Below, piece by piece: positions 25,144-34,470 of a stretch of 64,000 nucleotides of DNA. The stretch spans positions 1 through 64,000 of the forward strand of contig NZ_JAJGSX010000038.1 in assembly GCF_021245725.1 (NCBI RefSeq), in the 5' to 3' direction. This DNA is from Pseudonocardia sp. TRM90224. GTDB lineage: Bacteria; Actinomycetota; Actinomycetes; Mycobacteriales; Pseudonocardiaceae. The notes under the pieces were generated by a model, which had not been told where the DNA came from, did not search any database, and was given only the letters and a program-made list of their open reading frames with translations. The position numbers were made by a program, and so were the translations under genes. Numbering within the stretch: the first letter of the stretch is position 1; each line of letters starts with the position of its first letter.

Positions 25144-25740
25144 ATGACCCGACACCGCACCCCGACTCTCGAGGTCAGGGAGGCGCTGCTGCGTGCCGCG
25201 CGGGAGCTCCTCGACGAGGGCGGCCCCGCGGCGCTCGGCGTCCGCGACATCGCCGCGCGCGCCGGTGTCGCGCCCATGGGCGTCTACAAGCGGTTCGGGT
25301 CGAAGAACGGCATCGTCGACGAGCTGTTCCGGCAGGGGTTCGAGGAGCTGGCGGCCGCGGTGGGCCCGGCCGGCAGCGACGACGTGCGGGCCGACATCGC
25401 CGCCGGGATGGCCCGCTACCGCGAGTTCGCGCTGGCCAACCCCGCTGTCTACCGCCTCATGTTCGACGCCCCCGTGCCCGACTTCGGGCCGTCGGCGATC
25501 GCCATGGAGTCGGCCCGGACGGCGTTCGACCGGCTCGTCGTCGCGATCCGGCTCGGCGTCGCCGAGAACACCTTCGTCCAGGGCGACCCGGTCGAGATGG
25601 CGCAGCGGTTCTGGGCGTCGTGCCACGGGGCCCTCAGCGTGCAGCTGCGTGGGATCGGTTTCGTCACCGATTTCGAGGCGCACTACACGGCGCTGGTGGA
25701 GACGCTGTTGCGCGGCATCTCGGTCGACCCGACGGCCTAG
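25144..25740 (+). CDS. TetR/AcrR-family regulator
   Basis: A 198-aa repressor: VREALLRAARELLDEGGPAA then VRDIAARAGVAPMGVYKRFGSKNGI is the TetR HTH. The ligand domain (EFALANPAVYRLMFDAPVPD ... FWASCHGALSVQLRGIGF) is of the WHG/TetR_C_13-like type. It follows the FAD monooxygenase and probably regulates it through the dyad at 23536-23556. Its stop is followed by an odd 170-bp stretch and repeat A3. Confidence 0.87.
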   Translation: MTRHRTPTLEVREALLRAARELLDEGGPAALGVRDIAARAGVAPMGVYKRFGSKNGIVDELFRQGFEELAAAVGPAGSDDVRADIAAGMARYREFALANPAVYRLMFDAPVPDFGPSAIAMESARTAFDRLVVAIRLGVAENTFVQGDPVEMAQRFWASCHGALSVQLRGIGFVTDFEAHYTALVETLLRGISVDPTA

Positions 25741-25911
25741 TACTGCCGTTGTAGATAGTGATCATGTCTCGGGCCGGGTTCTGCAATGGCTGGTTGCGGG
25801 CGGGTGGTCCGGTTGGTCTTGGTGCTTGCGGTCTTTTAAGGGCGCCCTCGCCGGGCGGGCAAGTCTCCGGGATGGTCGGGGTCGTGCCATTGGCGCAGAC
25901 CGGTCTTGGGT
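25741..25911. other. Non-coding stretch of unusual composition, possible mobile-element remnant
   Basis: This 171-bp segment between TetR and repeat A3 is visibly richer in T and G than its surroundings (for example GGTTGGTCTTGGTGCTTGCG), and no family-like protein could be read in any frame. The start, CTAGTACTGCCGTTGTAG, resembles the end of some actinobacterial insertion sequences, but no partner end or transposase is present. I treat it only as a candidate relic. Confidence 0.25.
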
Positions 25912-25972
25912 GTCGACAACGACGTTTTGGCTGTTGTTAGCGCTCACAAACAGCCATAACGTCGTTGTCGAT
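25912..25972. repeat. Palindromic repeat family A, copy A3
   Basis: Left arm GTCGACAACGACGTT (25912-25926) and right arm AACGTCGTTGTCGAT (25958-25972), 14 of 15 paired, with apex GTTAGCGCT. It lies between the convergent TetR and Ser/Thr kinase genes. Confidence 0.9.
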
Positions 25973-26004
25973 GGCTGGTGGGTCTGCTCCGTAGACCAGG
26001 CCGG

Positions 26005-28461
26005 CTACTGTCCGGCTGCGATCGCGGCCAGGTCCCACACCATGACGTTGCTGTTGTACGCCCCCGCGACGAGCAGCGAGCGCCCGCCGGACTGCGCGAC
26101 GGTCAGCCCGGTGATCTGGTCGTCGGCTGCGACCGGGACGGTGACGGGCCTGCCGATGGGCTCGTGGGTGCGCAGGTCCCAGAGCCGGATCGTATTGTCG
26201 ACGCCCGCCGAGACGATGATCGGTCGACCGTCGAGCTCGGTCGTGGTGAGCTTCGCGAGCCCATTGGGATGCCCGGTGATCGGCTCCCCCAGCAACGCCC
26301 CGGTGGCCAGCTCCCACACCTGCACGACGTTGCCGCCCGGCACCGCATCCTGCGGGGACCGGTTCCCGGCGATGATCACCGGCCGGCCGTCCAGCTGCCC
26401 GACGGTGAGCGCCCCGATGTCCCCGCTGGGCAGCGCGAGCTGGCGTCCGACGGGTTGCCGGGTGCCCAGGTCCCACACCCCGATCTTGTTGGGGTAGCTC
26501 GCCCCGACGACGACCGGTCGGCCGTCGAGCTGCGTCACGACGATGTTGTTCAGACCTTCGCTGATGATCGGCTGGCCGATCTGCTGGTGGGTGGCCAGGT
26601 CCCAGACCCGGATCGTGTCGGGGTTGTCGGGCTCGCACCCCGAGCAGCCGCTGGCCGAGACCACCACCGGGCGGTCGCCCAGCTGCGCCGTCGCCACCGC
26701 GCTGATGATTCCGATCTCCCCGGTGAACGACTCACCGAGCTGCTGGCCCGTGGCCAGGTCCCACACCCACAGGGTGGTGTCCTGGCTACCCCCGACGATC
26801 ACCGGCCGGCCGTCGAGCTGGCCGATGGCCAGCCCGTTGAGCCCCTTGGAGGGGCCGCCGATCGGGCTTCCGACAGGCTGGTTCGTGGCGAGGTCGAACA
26901 CCTGCACCTTGTCGGCGGACTCGCCATACGTGCCGCCTGCGGCAACCACGACGGGGCGGCCCTCCAGCTGCGCGGCCGCGACCGCAGAGACCTGCGGCAC
27001 GGCACCGGGGACGGTGATGGGCAGGGTGGTCGGCGCGCCCGCGTCGGCCTGCACAGCGGACGCCGGCGCCGCGGACGCCGGCGGGGTCCCGCCGGTCGTC
27101 GGCCCTGCGGGCAAGCTGTTGATCGCGACGATGACACCGATGGCCAGCACGAGAGTGCCGCCGATGGCGATGGCGGCGCGTCCGCGGCGAGGGCGCCCGG
27201 CCTGCGGGGGCGGGATGTCTTCGACGTACGGCGGCGGGACGACGGCCCGGCGCGGCTCCGCGTGGATCCGGTCGGTGGGGGTCGGCCGGGTGGGCTGCTC
27301 CGGCAGGTGCGCCGCCCGTGGCGGGGGATCGGCCCGAAAGGGTTGCTGACCCGTGCCCCTGGGTGGGGACGGGTCGGGCGCCCACGACGGCGGGACCGGA
27401 TCGGCCTCCCACCGCGGCGGGACCGGATCGTTCGCCCAGGGCGGTGGGGTGTCGGCCTTGCGGGCCGGTTGCGGGGTCGGCGTCCGGGGCGGTGGGGTGT
27501 CGGCCCTGCGGGTTTGCGGGGTCGGCGTCCGGGGCGGTGGGGTGTCGACCCGGGCGTCCGTCCCGGCCGGCGCGGGCCGTTCCTGGACCGGCGGGATCAC
27601 CTGCGGCCCGGCCTGCTCCGACGCCCGGCGGGCGGCGGCGGCAAGCGCGCCGGCACTCGCGTAGCGATTCTCGGGCTGCTTCGCCAGCGCGGTCGCGACG
27701 ACGTCGTCCAGCTCGGCCGGCAACCCGGGAACGATCTCGCTCGGCCGCGGCGGCACCTGGTTGGCGTGCTGGTAGAGCAGCGCGATGAACTCGTCGGCGG
27801 TGAACGGCTTCGTGCCGGTCAGGCACTCGAACAGCATGCAACCCAGCGCGTAGACGTCCACGCGGTGGTCGACGGTGCCCGAGGTGAACCGCTCCGGCGC
27901 CATGTACGCGGGCGAGCCGACGGCGTTGCCGGTCAGCGTCAGCCGCCCGGACGTCTCCGGGGAGATGGCGCGGGCGATCCCGAAGTCGGCGAGGTAGACG
28001 GCGTCCGGGTCGCCCGGCGCGGTGGTCGCGAGCAGCACGTTGGCCGGCTTCACGTCCCGGTGCATGAGCCCCGCGCGGTGCGCGGCGTCGAGCGCGGCGG
28101 CAACCTGCCCGACGATCCCGATCGCACGCGCCGCATCGAGCCGGCCCGTCCTGGCGAGCAGCGCGCCGAGGTCCTCCCCCTCGACGTACCGCATGTCGAT
28201 GTAGAGGTGGCCGTCGATGTGCCCGTACCGGTGGATCGGGATGGTGTGCTGCTCGGTCAGCCCGGCCGCAACGCGGGCCTCGCGCTCGAACCGGGCCCGG
28301 TAGTCGTCGTCGCGAGAGAGCGACTCGAGCAGCAGCTTGATCGCGACCACCCGGTTGTGGCTGGTGTCGTACGCCCGCCAGACCTCACCCATCCCGCCCC
28401 GCCCGAGCAACACCTCAAGGCGGTACGGGCCGAACATCCGGTCGGGCACAGGCGTCTCCAT
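26005..28461 (-). CDS. Transmembrane Ser/Thr protein kinase with seven WD-like repeats
   Basis: An 818-aa eukaryotic-type kinase. From ATG 28461 the glycine loop GRGGMGEV is at 20-27, catalytic Lys at 42 (VVAIKLL), HRD at 134-136 and DFG at 159-161, all intact. A Pro-rich juxtamembrane linker with repeated P-P-R-T-P-T-P units follows. One membrane helix (AIAIGGTLVLAIGVIVAI) leads to an external C-terminal half with seven repeats of the type GRPVVV-x(n)-V-W-D-L-A-T-x-x-x-x-G, a predicted seven-bladed propeller. TTG 28506 is an alternative start. It lies downstream of the GAP1/GTPase operon on the same strand, separated by one gene. Confidence 0.9.
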   Translation of the reverse strand: METPVPDRMFGPYRLEVLLGRGGMGEVWRAYDTSHNRVVAIKLLLESLSRDDDYRARFEREARVAAGLTEQHTIPIHRYGHIDGHLYIDMRYVEGEDLGALLARTGRLDAARAIGIVGQVAAALDAAHRAGLMHRDVKPANVLLATTAPGDPDAVYLADFGIARAISPETSGRLTLTGNAVGSPAYMAPERFTSGTVDHRVDVYALGCMLFECLTGTKPFTADEFIALLYQHANQVPPRPSEIVPGLPAELDDVVATALAKQPENRYASAGALAAAARRASEQAGPQVIPPVQERPAPAGTDARVDTPPPRTPTPQTRRADTPPPRTPTPQPARKADTPPPWANDPVPPRWEADPVPPSWAPDPSPPRGTGQQPFRADPPPRAAHLPEQPTRPTPTDRIHAEPRRAVVPPPYVEDIPPPQAGRPRRGRAAIAIGGTLVLAIGVIVAINSLPAGPTTGGTPPASAAPASAVQADAGAPTTLPITVPGAVPQVSAVAAAQLEGRPVVVAAGGTYGESADKVQVFDLATNQPVGSPIGGPSKGLNGLAIGQLDGRPVIVGGSQDTTLWVWDLATGQQLGESFTGEIGIISAVATAQLGDRPVVVSASGCSGCEPDNPDTIRVWDLATHQQIGQPIISEGLNNIVVTQLDGRPVVVGASYPNKIGVWDLGTRQPVGRQLALPSGDIGALTVGQLDGRPVIIAGNRSPQDAVPGGNVVQVWELATGALLGEPITGHPNGLAKLTTTELDGRPIIVSAGVDNTIRLWDLRTHEPIGRPVTVPVAADDQITGLTVAQSGGRSLLVAGAYNSNVMVWDLAAIAAGQ

Positions 28462-28539
28462 CCGCGGGGCCAGCGCATTGTCGGCGTCGCCCCACTCGCG
28501 TCGCAATCCCCTCGGGCCCGCGGCGCCTCGACCGGGCGA

Positions 28540-29214
28540 CTACCCCAGCACGGGCATGCGCTGCGCGAGTTGCCCGCCCGGATCCCGCGGCGTCGTGCGG
28601 CCGCTGCCGATCAGCAAGCAGTCCTCGTCGGTCCAGGCGTCCGGGAGCGGAGAGCCGGCCAGCGCCTCGACGGTCGCGCGCCCGAGGGCGAGCGACTCGG
28701 GGGTCGGGGCCGGGACGTCGAGGTCGCGACCGAGGTCGAGGTGGTGCACCGCGAGCTCGACCGCCCACGTCGCGAGGAAGTCGCCGCCGGCGAGCACGTG
28801 ACCCTGGAACGACACCGACCCCTCCGGCATCCGCGCGACAGAGGTCCGCACCGCGTCGGCGGCAATGCGCAGGTGCTCCAGCGCGCCGGCCGGGCGCCGG
28901 TAGGCCGACGCGGTCCGCCGTGTCCAGAGGATCCGGTCGACCTCGTCGGCGGAGCCGTCCGTCGACGGCAGCTCGATGCTCCAGTACGTGGCAGCATCGC
29001 GGTCGGGGGCCCGATCGATCGCGGCGACCACACCGCCGACCATCTCCTGCAGCCCCGTGCGCACGTGGACGACGACGTCGAGCACCGCCCAACCGTGACA
29101 CCGACTGGCGGCGAGCAGCTCGTGGTCGCTCAGCGCCGCGACGACCTCGACGAACCGGTCGAGCTCACCGAGCAGCGCGGCCCGCGCGATCGCGTGATCA
29201 ACACTGAGCGCCAC
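28540..29214 (-). CDS. Mycothiol-dependent maleylpyruvate-isomerase-like (DinB-fold) protein
   Basis: A 224-aa protein of the MDMPI/DinB-like four-helix family. The N-terminal bundle contains SRCHGWAVLDVVVHVRTGLQEM. The later motif TWAVELAVHHLDLG carries the Glu and His that, with an earlier His, bind the metal in this family. Most actinobacterial members are uncharacterised thiol-dependent enzymes. GTG 29214 starts it 37 bp after the small membrane protein of the GTPase operon, so it may be transcribed with that operon. Confidence 0.78.
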   Translation of the reverse strand: MALSVDHAIARAALLGELDRFVEVVAALSDHELLAASRCHGWAVLDVVVHVRTGLQEMVGGVVAAIDRAPDRDAATYWSIELPSTDGSADEVDRILWTRRTASAYRRPAGALEHLRIAADAVRTSVARMPEGSVSFQGHVLAGGDFLATWAVELAVHHLDLGRDLDVPAPTPESLALGRATVEALAGSPLPDAWTDEDCLLIGSGRTTPRDPGGQLAQRMPVLG

Positions 29215-29251
29215 CGGCCCATGCTAGGCGGCCGCACGTCGCGTGCCCCGT

Positions 29252-29473
29252 TCAGTTGAACGGCCAGAGGATGTCCAGGTAGCCGGTGAGGAGTCCGACC
29301 ACCCACGCCCCCGCGCCGGCGTCGACGAGCAGCCACGCCCCGGCCGCGACGACGAGCACGATCGAGGCCGCCGCCGTGATCCTGACCGCGGAGTAGGTCC
29401 AGGGCGCCCGCCCGGCCCGCTCCGGCGCAGCCGGCTTCACGACCGCCTTGATCGCCCGTTCCTCGCTCATCAT
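29252..29473 (-). CDS. Small single-pass membrane protein of the GTPase operon
   Basis: A 73-aa protein with a basic N-terminal region and one clear helix, ITAAASIVLVVAAGAWLLV (about residues 32-50), followed by a short second hydrophobic stretch (WVVGLLTGYLDILWPF). Its ATG overlaps the stop of the GTPase-like gene by 4 bp, so it is co-translated with it. Positioned last in the five-gene set, it could be the membrane effector or anchor of the system; no family recognised. Confidence 0.65.
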   Translation of the reverse strand: MMSEERAIKAVVKPAAPERAGRAPWTYSAVRITAAASIVLVVAAGAWLLVDAGAGAWVVGLLTGYLDILWPFN

Positions 29474-30927
29474 GTCGGCACCCGGACGCCCGCCCGGCGC
29501 AGCAGCCAGGCCACGACGGCACCCGGCGAGCGGTCGGACTCGCCGTCGGCGCTGGTCAGGTAGTAGCGCACCGCCCCGAAGTCGCGTTCCGCGGCGGCGA
29601 CCAGCGATCGCTGCCCCTGCCGCGCGAGCCAGTCCTGGACGCCCGCGGATCCGGGGGCGGGCCCACGTCCCGGCAGGACGGCGTCGAGCTGGTCGGCCTT
29701 GCTGAGAGCGATCGCGAGCGGCAGCTTCCGCAGGTCGACGCCGTCGTCGCGCAACCGGCCGGCGATCGTGCGGTAGGTGATCTCGGGGTCCGCACCCGGT
29801 CCGTCACCCAGTTTCGACGCGGGCCGCGGCAGCGCCGTCGCGTCGATGACGAGCACGATCCCGCTCACGTCCCGGAGCAGGTGCAGCCGGGCGAGCTCGA
29901 CGTCCGACGCCACGACAGCGCCGGGGGCGTCGAGCACGGTGACGACCGCGGCGCGCCTGCCCCATACGAGCCGCGCGGCCGTACACCGGGTCGCAGCCCC
30001 GGTGGCACCTGCGGTGCGAGACACCGATCCGCCGCTCGACGTGACCGTCTCCATGACGGCGTGCAGGCCCGCGTCGGCGAGCGTCGACACGCCCGAGCCC
30101 GGCGCGCCGGTGACCACGAGACGGACGTTCCGGTCGATCATCGATCCGGGCGGCAGCTCGTCGTTGCACCAGGGGCAGCGCAGGGCGAGCCGGCCGCGCG
30201 CGACCGCACCGGCGATGGTCGTCGGCAGCAACGCCCCGCAGACGCACCGCCGCCGGAACGCCCCGAACGCCCCCGGCCGCAACGTGCGGTGGAACCGCCC
30301 GCACCGGCACTGCACGATCGGTGTGGTCGTGTGACCGAGGCACTCCGGGTTCACACACGTGGCGCCGGCACCCCGGCGGCGCGTGTCGAGCGTGCTGCCG
30401 AGGCGCAGGGCGCCCGCCGCGGCCCGGTGCGCCGTCCACATCGTCCCGGTGACGCCGCCGACGACGACGCCCGATGCCGCCGAGCCGACCGCCGCTCCGG
30501 CTGTGGTCGCGACCCCGAACCCGAACGGGACCAGCCACAAGGGCGCCACGACCGCGCTGTCGGGGAACTCGGTGTAGCCGGCGTTGTCGCGCAACTCGCG
30601 CACCCCGTCCCACAGCCGCGACGCTGCCCGCTTGACGTGGGTACCCGCGTCGCGGGCGTCGCCGATCGCCTGCGCGCCGAGGTAGCTGCGCCATGCCGGC
30701 TCGTCGCCCGGGGTGCCCTCGACGGGGTCGGCGGCAACGGCGTCGTCGACCGGCCGCGGGGTCGGCGCGGCGCCCGTCGCCAGCCGGGCGACGATGATCG
30801 CGAGCGAGCCGAACGTGCCGAGCAGCAGGCCGAGCGGGACGACGACGAGCAGCATCGGGACGACCAGCACCGCGGTCACCACGATCGCCACCAGGCCGCC
30901 GATGACGTATTCCTGCCCGCCGTTCAC
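29470..30927 (-). CDS. Membrane-anchored zinc-ribbon GTPase-like protein, degenerate P-loop
   Basis: A 485-aa protein. Hydrophobic segments at 8-50 and 127-165 give a membrane anchor. A double zinc ribbon follows: Cys191/196/207/209 and Cys228/230/251/254. The G domain begins with TGAPGSGVSTLADAG, where Val280 replaces the Walker A lysine. LDAPG (Asp333) is the switch II-like motif and LSKADQLD (409-416) the base-recognition motif. It resembles the second GTPase of double-GTPase systems. GTG 30927 overlaps the GAP1-like stop by 4 bp. The missing Lys suggests it binds nucleotide differently or has become a non-hydrolysing partner. Confidence 0.75.
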   Translation of the reverse strand: MNGGQEYVIGGLVAIVVTAVLVVPMLLVVVPLGLLLGTFGSLAIIVARLATGAAPTPRPVDDAVAADPVEGTPGDEPAWRSYLGAQAIGDARDAGTHVKRAASRLWDGVRELRDNAGYTEFPDSAVVAPLWLVPFGFGVATTAGAAVGSAASGVVVGGVTGTMWTAHRAAAGALRLGSTLDTRRRGAGATCVNPECLGHTTTPIVQCRCGRFHRTLRPGAFGAFRRRCVCGALLPTTIAGAVARGRLALRCPWCNDELPPGSMIDRNVRLVVTGAPGSGVSTLADAGLHAVMETVTSSGGSVSRTAGATGAATRCTAARLVWGRRAAVVTVLDAPGAVVASDVELARLHLLRDVSGIVLVIDATALPRPASKLGDGPGADPEITYRTIAGRLRDDGVDLRKLPLAIALSKADQLDAVLPGRGPAPGSAGVQDWLARQGQRSLVAAAERDFGAVRYYLTSADGESDRSPGAVVAWLLRRAGVRVPT

Positions 30928-33296
30928 GACGGCCGCCACCGGATGAGCTTCCCGAACCGGGACCGCTTCTCGCCCATCGCCCACCAGACCTTCTGCTCGT
31001 GCGGTGCGAGCAGGTCGGCGACCGCGGTGGCGTCGGCGACGGTCATCGCCTTGCGCCTCGCGGTCACCGCATCCAGCAGGTTCTCGTTCGGCGGGGTCTG
31101 GTGGACGGCCACCAGGAACGCCGTCGCGATGGTCCGGTCGTCCGGCGCGTTCGCGAGCACTTCGGCGAGGCGCGATTGCACGTACCGGCGGCGCGTCTTG
31201 TCCATCTCGGTCACCAGCACCGCCGCTGCGGAGGGGTGGGGCGCCCGCAGTGCTTCGACGAGCTCGGGGACAGCGCTCTCCACGACCGGGACGTCCTGCT
31301 TCCTGATCTGCGCCGCCACCCCGATGACGACGGCGGCCTCGAGGGCGTCCAGCTCCCCCGGCCATCCGGCGACCTGCGTGACGATCTCCCGCATCCGCTC
31401 GATCTGCCGCTGCCAGCCGCGGACCTTGTCGCTCTGCGGCGAGCGGCCGAGCTCCGTCAGCCGGTCCAGCACGAGCACGGCCGGCCGGTCGAGGCGGGCG
31501 TGCTCGGCGAGCAGCCGTTCGACCAGCTGCGCGGTCGCGGCGTCGATCCCCGCCTCGGGAGTCGTCATCGTCAACAGCTCGGGCAGGTCGGCGACGGCCG
31601 GCAGCCGGTCGGGATGCAGGATCCGCACCGCCTGCATGACCGAGTCGGGCCGCCCCGACCTGCCCAGCGACATCCGCAGGACGTCCCGGGTCCAGCGCGC
31701 CGCCTCCGGCTCGCCCGAGCGGATCGCGGCGGTCGCGAGTGCGACGTCGAGCGGGTTGTGCGGGTCGCGGAACGTCTGCAGCAGCCGCGGCCACCAGAGC
31801 GTGCCGAGCGCGTCGACCGTCGACGGCGGCGAGGCCAGCACCCGCTGGGTCAGCGCGTCGCGCGTCAGGTCGAGCAGCTCCGCGGCGCAGGGCCACCGGT
31901 CGACCTCGATCTGCTGGTCGCCGGTCTCGGCCCACCAGTGCGCGAACCGCTGCAACGCGCCGGGGAACCTGGCCGAGCGCGGCCGCAGGCCGTGGCGCAC
32001 GGCAAGCGCGAGCACGTCGGCCAGCGTGGTCGGATCGGCGTCGGCGAGCACCTGCTCGACCATCTCGGTGGCCTGCTCGACGCTCGCGGGCGCCGGAAGT
32101 CGGCGGCCGGTCGCGTCGGCGAGCGAACGGGCGAACACCTGCCACGTGATCAGCTCGCCGACCGGGCGGCGGCGCGCGCTCGCGGCGATCACGTCGAGCG
32201 CCGCGAGGTTCTCCGCGCTGAGGGGCGCGTCCAGCAGGCGCGGCACCAGCTCGCCGAGCAGGTGGTCGTCGAACTCCCGCCAGCGGCTCGACAGCCAGCG
32301 CAGAACGGGGTCGGCCCACTCCCGGTGGACCGCCTCGCGCAGCACGACGGCCGCGGCGACGATCCGGGCGATGCCCTCCTGCCCCGGCGGGGTCTCCGGC
32401 AGCTGACCGCTCAGCTCGATCGCGTCGAGGACGTCGTAGCTGTCCACCTCCCCCGCCCCCGCGGCGAGGAACCGAGCGGCCCAGAACTCCCCCGCGGCGC
32501 CCACGACCAGCGGCGACCGGGTGCCCGCCTCGAGGTCGAACACCACGAACGCCGTCTCGGTGGTGGTGTCGCGGTGCGAGCCCGCCCAGTCCGGGTGCAC
32601 GGCCACGGCCTCGTGCGAGCCGTACTCAGGGTTCGCCGCGAACACCTTGAACCCGACGCGCAAGGCGTCCCGGCGCGGCATGAGCAGCGTGGCGGCGGCG
32701 ATCCACGCGATGACCGGCTCCGGATCCGACGACACGAACAGGACGCGCTTGCCCCCGTTGCACGCCGCGACGAGCGCGGTGTGGACGGCCGCCAGCACGG
32801 CGTGGCCGTCGGGCTGCGCGGCCGTCCAGGCCTGCAGGTACTCCGGGTTCATCGGTCCGGGCGTCGGGTCGCCGGGCACCCGGCGGCAGCGGGTCGGCCC
32901 CGTCCACTCCGCCGGCCCCGGGTCGGTCACCCAGATCTCCGAGCGCCAGAGCTGGGCCGGCCGGACCTGCCCGTACGTGTCGAGGTCGTCGGTGACGATC
33001 GCGTGCGTGTGGTGGTTGCCCTCGCGCGATCCCGCGCCTTCCGCGCCGAGGTAGACGCCTGTCGCGGTGGCGAGCCCGCCGCTCGCGGTGTGGGCGAACG
33101 ACGGCGGATGGTCGCCGGCCGGGATGCGCTGGCGCATCCACTCCTCGGCGGGCTCGTACAGGCAGTTCCGCTCGACCAACGTCATGTGCTGGGGCGTCAC
33201 CCCGTCGGAGACCGCACGGAACTGCAGGCCGGCGATGCCGAGCAGGCCTTCGCCCGCCCGGCAGCCGGTGTAGTGCAGCGACCCGAAGTCACCCAC
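30924..33296 (-). CDS. GTPase-associated protein 1 (GAP1)-like protein
   Basis: A 790-aa cytoplasmic protein. The N-terminal part (about 1-240) begins VGDFGSLHYTGCRAGEGLLGIAGLQFRAVS and contains NHHTHAIV and a motif cluster around PEYLQAW, as expected of a GAP1-N1 domain. The middle (RVLFVSSDPEPVIAWIAAATLLMP ... RVGFKVFAANPEY) fits GAP1-M, and the long helical rest (about 340-790) fits GAP1-C. No catalytic motif is visible. Its start overlaps the zinc-ribbon GTPase upstream by 8 bp and its stop overlaps the next gene by 4 bp. Assignment to Pfam GAP1 families is from memory and should be verified. Confidence 0.78.
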   Translation of the reverse strand: MGDFGSLHYTGCRAGEGLLGIAGLQFRAVSDGVTPQHMTLVERNCLYEPAEEWMRQRIPAGDHPPSFAHTASGGLATATGVYLGAEGAGSREGNHHTHAIVTDDLDTYGQVRPAQLWRSEIWVTDPGPAEWTGPTRCRRVPGDPTPGPMNPEYLQAWTAAQPDGHAVLAAVHTALVAACNGGKRVLFVSSDPEPVIAWIAAATLLMPRRDALRVGFKVFAANPEYGSHEAVAVHPDWAGSHRDTTTETAFVVFDLEAGTRSPLVVGAAGEFWAARFLAAGAGEVDSYDVLDAIELSGQLPETPPGQEGIARIVAAAVVLREAVHREWADPVLRWLSSRWREFDDHLLGELVPRLLDAPLSAENLAALDVIAASARRRPVGELITWQVFARSLADATGRRLPAPASVEQATEMVEQVLADADPTTLADVLALAVRHGLRPRSARFPGALQRFAHWWAETGDQQIEVDRWPCAAELLDLTRDALTQRVLASPPSTVDALGTLWWPRLLQTFRDPHNPLDVALATAAIRSGEPEAARWTRDVLRMSLGRSGRPDSVMQAVRILHPDRLPAVADLPELLTMTTPEAGIDAATAQLVERLLAEHARLDRPAVLVLDRLTELGRSPQSDKVRGWQRQIERMREIVTQVAGWPGELDALEAAVVIGVAAQIRKQDVPVVESAVPELVEALRAPHPSAAAVLVTEMDKTRRRYVQSRLAEVLANAPDDRTIATAFLVAVHQTPPNENLLDAVTARRKAMTVADATAVADLLAPHEQKVWWAMGEKRSRFGKLIRWRPS

Positions 33297-34470
33297 CGTC
33301 GACCTGCTTGATGATCCCCCGCCGGCTCATCAACCAGAGCAGCGGCTCGGCGACGTACCGGGGCTGGACGCCGCGCTCGTCCACCCGCAGCCGCTCGTAG
33401 TCGGGCAGCGCGCCGAGCGACGACACCGCGAAGAACCTGAAGTTGGCGTAGTTGTAGGTGAAGTGCGTGACGAGGTCCGCGCCGCCGTACTGGTGCAGCA
33501 ACGACTTGACGTGGCCGTGCATCTGCTGCCCGAAGTCCTCGTCGTACGCGGGGACCCGGCGCGGTTCGGCACGGCGCAGGAAGTGCCCCTCGCCGAGCAG
33601 CTCGTCGAACACGTCGAGCTTGGCCAGCACCACCGCCACGGGCACCGTGATCGGCCGGTCGGGGTGGGTCCTGATGACCTGCGTGACACCGGCGACGACG
33701 GTGTCGAGCAGCGGAGCGGGCTCGGCAAGGTCTTCCGGCAGCTTCCCGACGCGGTCGCGCACCTGCGGGAGCTGGTACGGGTCGAGCAGCAGGATGAGGC
33801 CGCCCGCGGAACGCATGTAGCGCTGCCGGACCTCCACCACCCGGTCCTCGCCCGCCGCGTCGCAGAAGGGCAGGATCGTCGACGGCGTGCTCTTCCGCGC
33901 GATCCACCCCCGGGTCGGGTGGCGCCACTCCAGCAGCAGCGGGACGCGGGCGCGGCCCTGCGGCGGCGGGGTCCGGCCGGGCAGCTTCTTGTCGTCGTAG
34001 AGCGCGCGCTCGAACTGCCGGATGTACTCCTCGATGGAGAGCAGGCCGGGCTGGTGCTCCCCGACGACGGCGACGTCGGCCTTGAACCGCTCGCCGACCT
34101 CCGCTCGCAGTTCACGCTTCAGCACCGTCAGGTAGACGGTCTTGCCTGCGGCGATGTCGCCCACCATCCCGATGACCGGGCTGGGCCGCCGCACGAGCGT
34201 CGGCGGGATGGGGGTGTGGCACTGCCGGCAGGCCCGCTTGCGCGACCACGAGCCGTCGTTCGGGCACATGCCCTCGGCCTGCCGGTTGCGGGTGGTGGCC
34301 GCTTGGAAGACCGGCATCGCCGCGCCGCCGAACCCCGTCTCGCGCTGCCGGTCGGCGTCGCTGACCGGGTCGCACCCCGACCGTCCCGGGGCGCCTTGTC
34401 CGGTGCAGACGAAGAGCAGCCTGCGCGGGTCCTGCTCATGGTAGCAATAAGGGCAGGTCAGCAGCTTCAC
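33289..34470 (-). CDS. Double-zinc-ribbon GTPase (cytosolic partner)
   Basis: A 393-aa TRAFAC-like GTPase without membrane segments. The N-terminus holds Cys/His clusters typical of zinc ribbons: C6-x2-C9, C22, C33, then C69-x11-C81-x2-C84. The P-loop GMVGDIAAGKTVYL (about 101-114) is intact with Lys110, followed by FCDAAGEDRV (DxxG-like) and VLAKLDVFDELL (base recognition, KLD). It differs clearly from the membrane-bound partner, whose Walker lysine is lost. GTG 34470 overlaps the stop of the upstream gene by 4 bp. Confidence 0.8.
   Translation of the reverse strand: MKLLTCPYCYHEQDPRRLLFVCTGQGAPGRSGCDPVSDADRQRETGFGGAAMPVFQAATTRNRQAEGMCPNDGSWSRKRACRQCHTPIPPTLVRRPSPVIGMVGDIAAGKTVYLTVLKRELRAEVGERFKADVAVVGEHQPGLLSIEEYIRQFERALYDDKKLPGRTPPPQGRARVPLLLEWRHPTRGWIARKSTPSTILPFCDAAGEDRVVEVRQRYMRSAGGLILLLDPYQLPQVRDRVGKLPEDLAEPAPLLDTVVAGVTQVIRTHPDRPITVPVAVVLAKLDVFDELLGEGHFLRRAEPRRVPAYDEDFGQQMHGHVKSLLHQYGGADLVTHFTYNYANFRFFAVSSLGALPDYERLRVDERGVQPRYVAEPLLWLMSRRGIIKQVDGG

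Noticed and set aside
25741-25911. Insertion sequence
   Set aside because: No transposase and no second terminal repeat; kept only as a low-confidence remnant.
25978-29259. 1093-aa plus-strand frame across kinase and MDMPI genes
   Set aside because: Antisense shadow with compositional bias and no domains.
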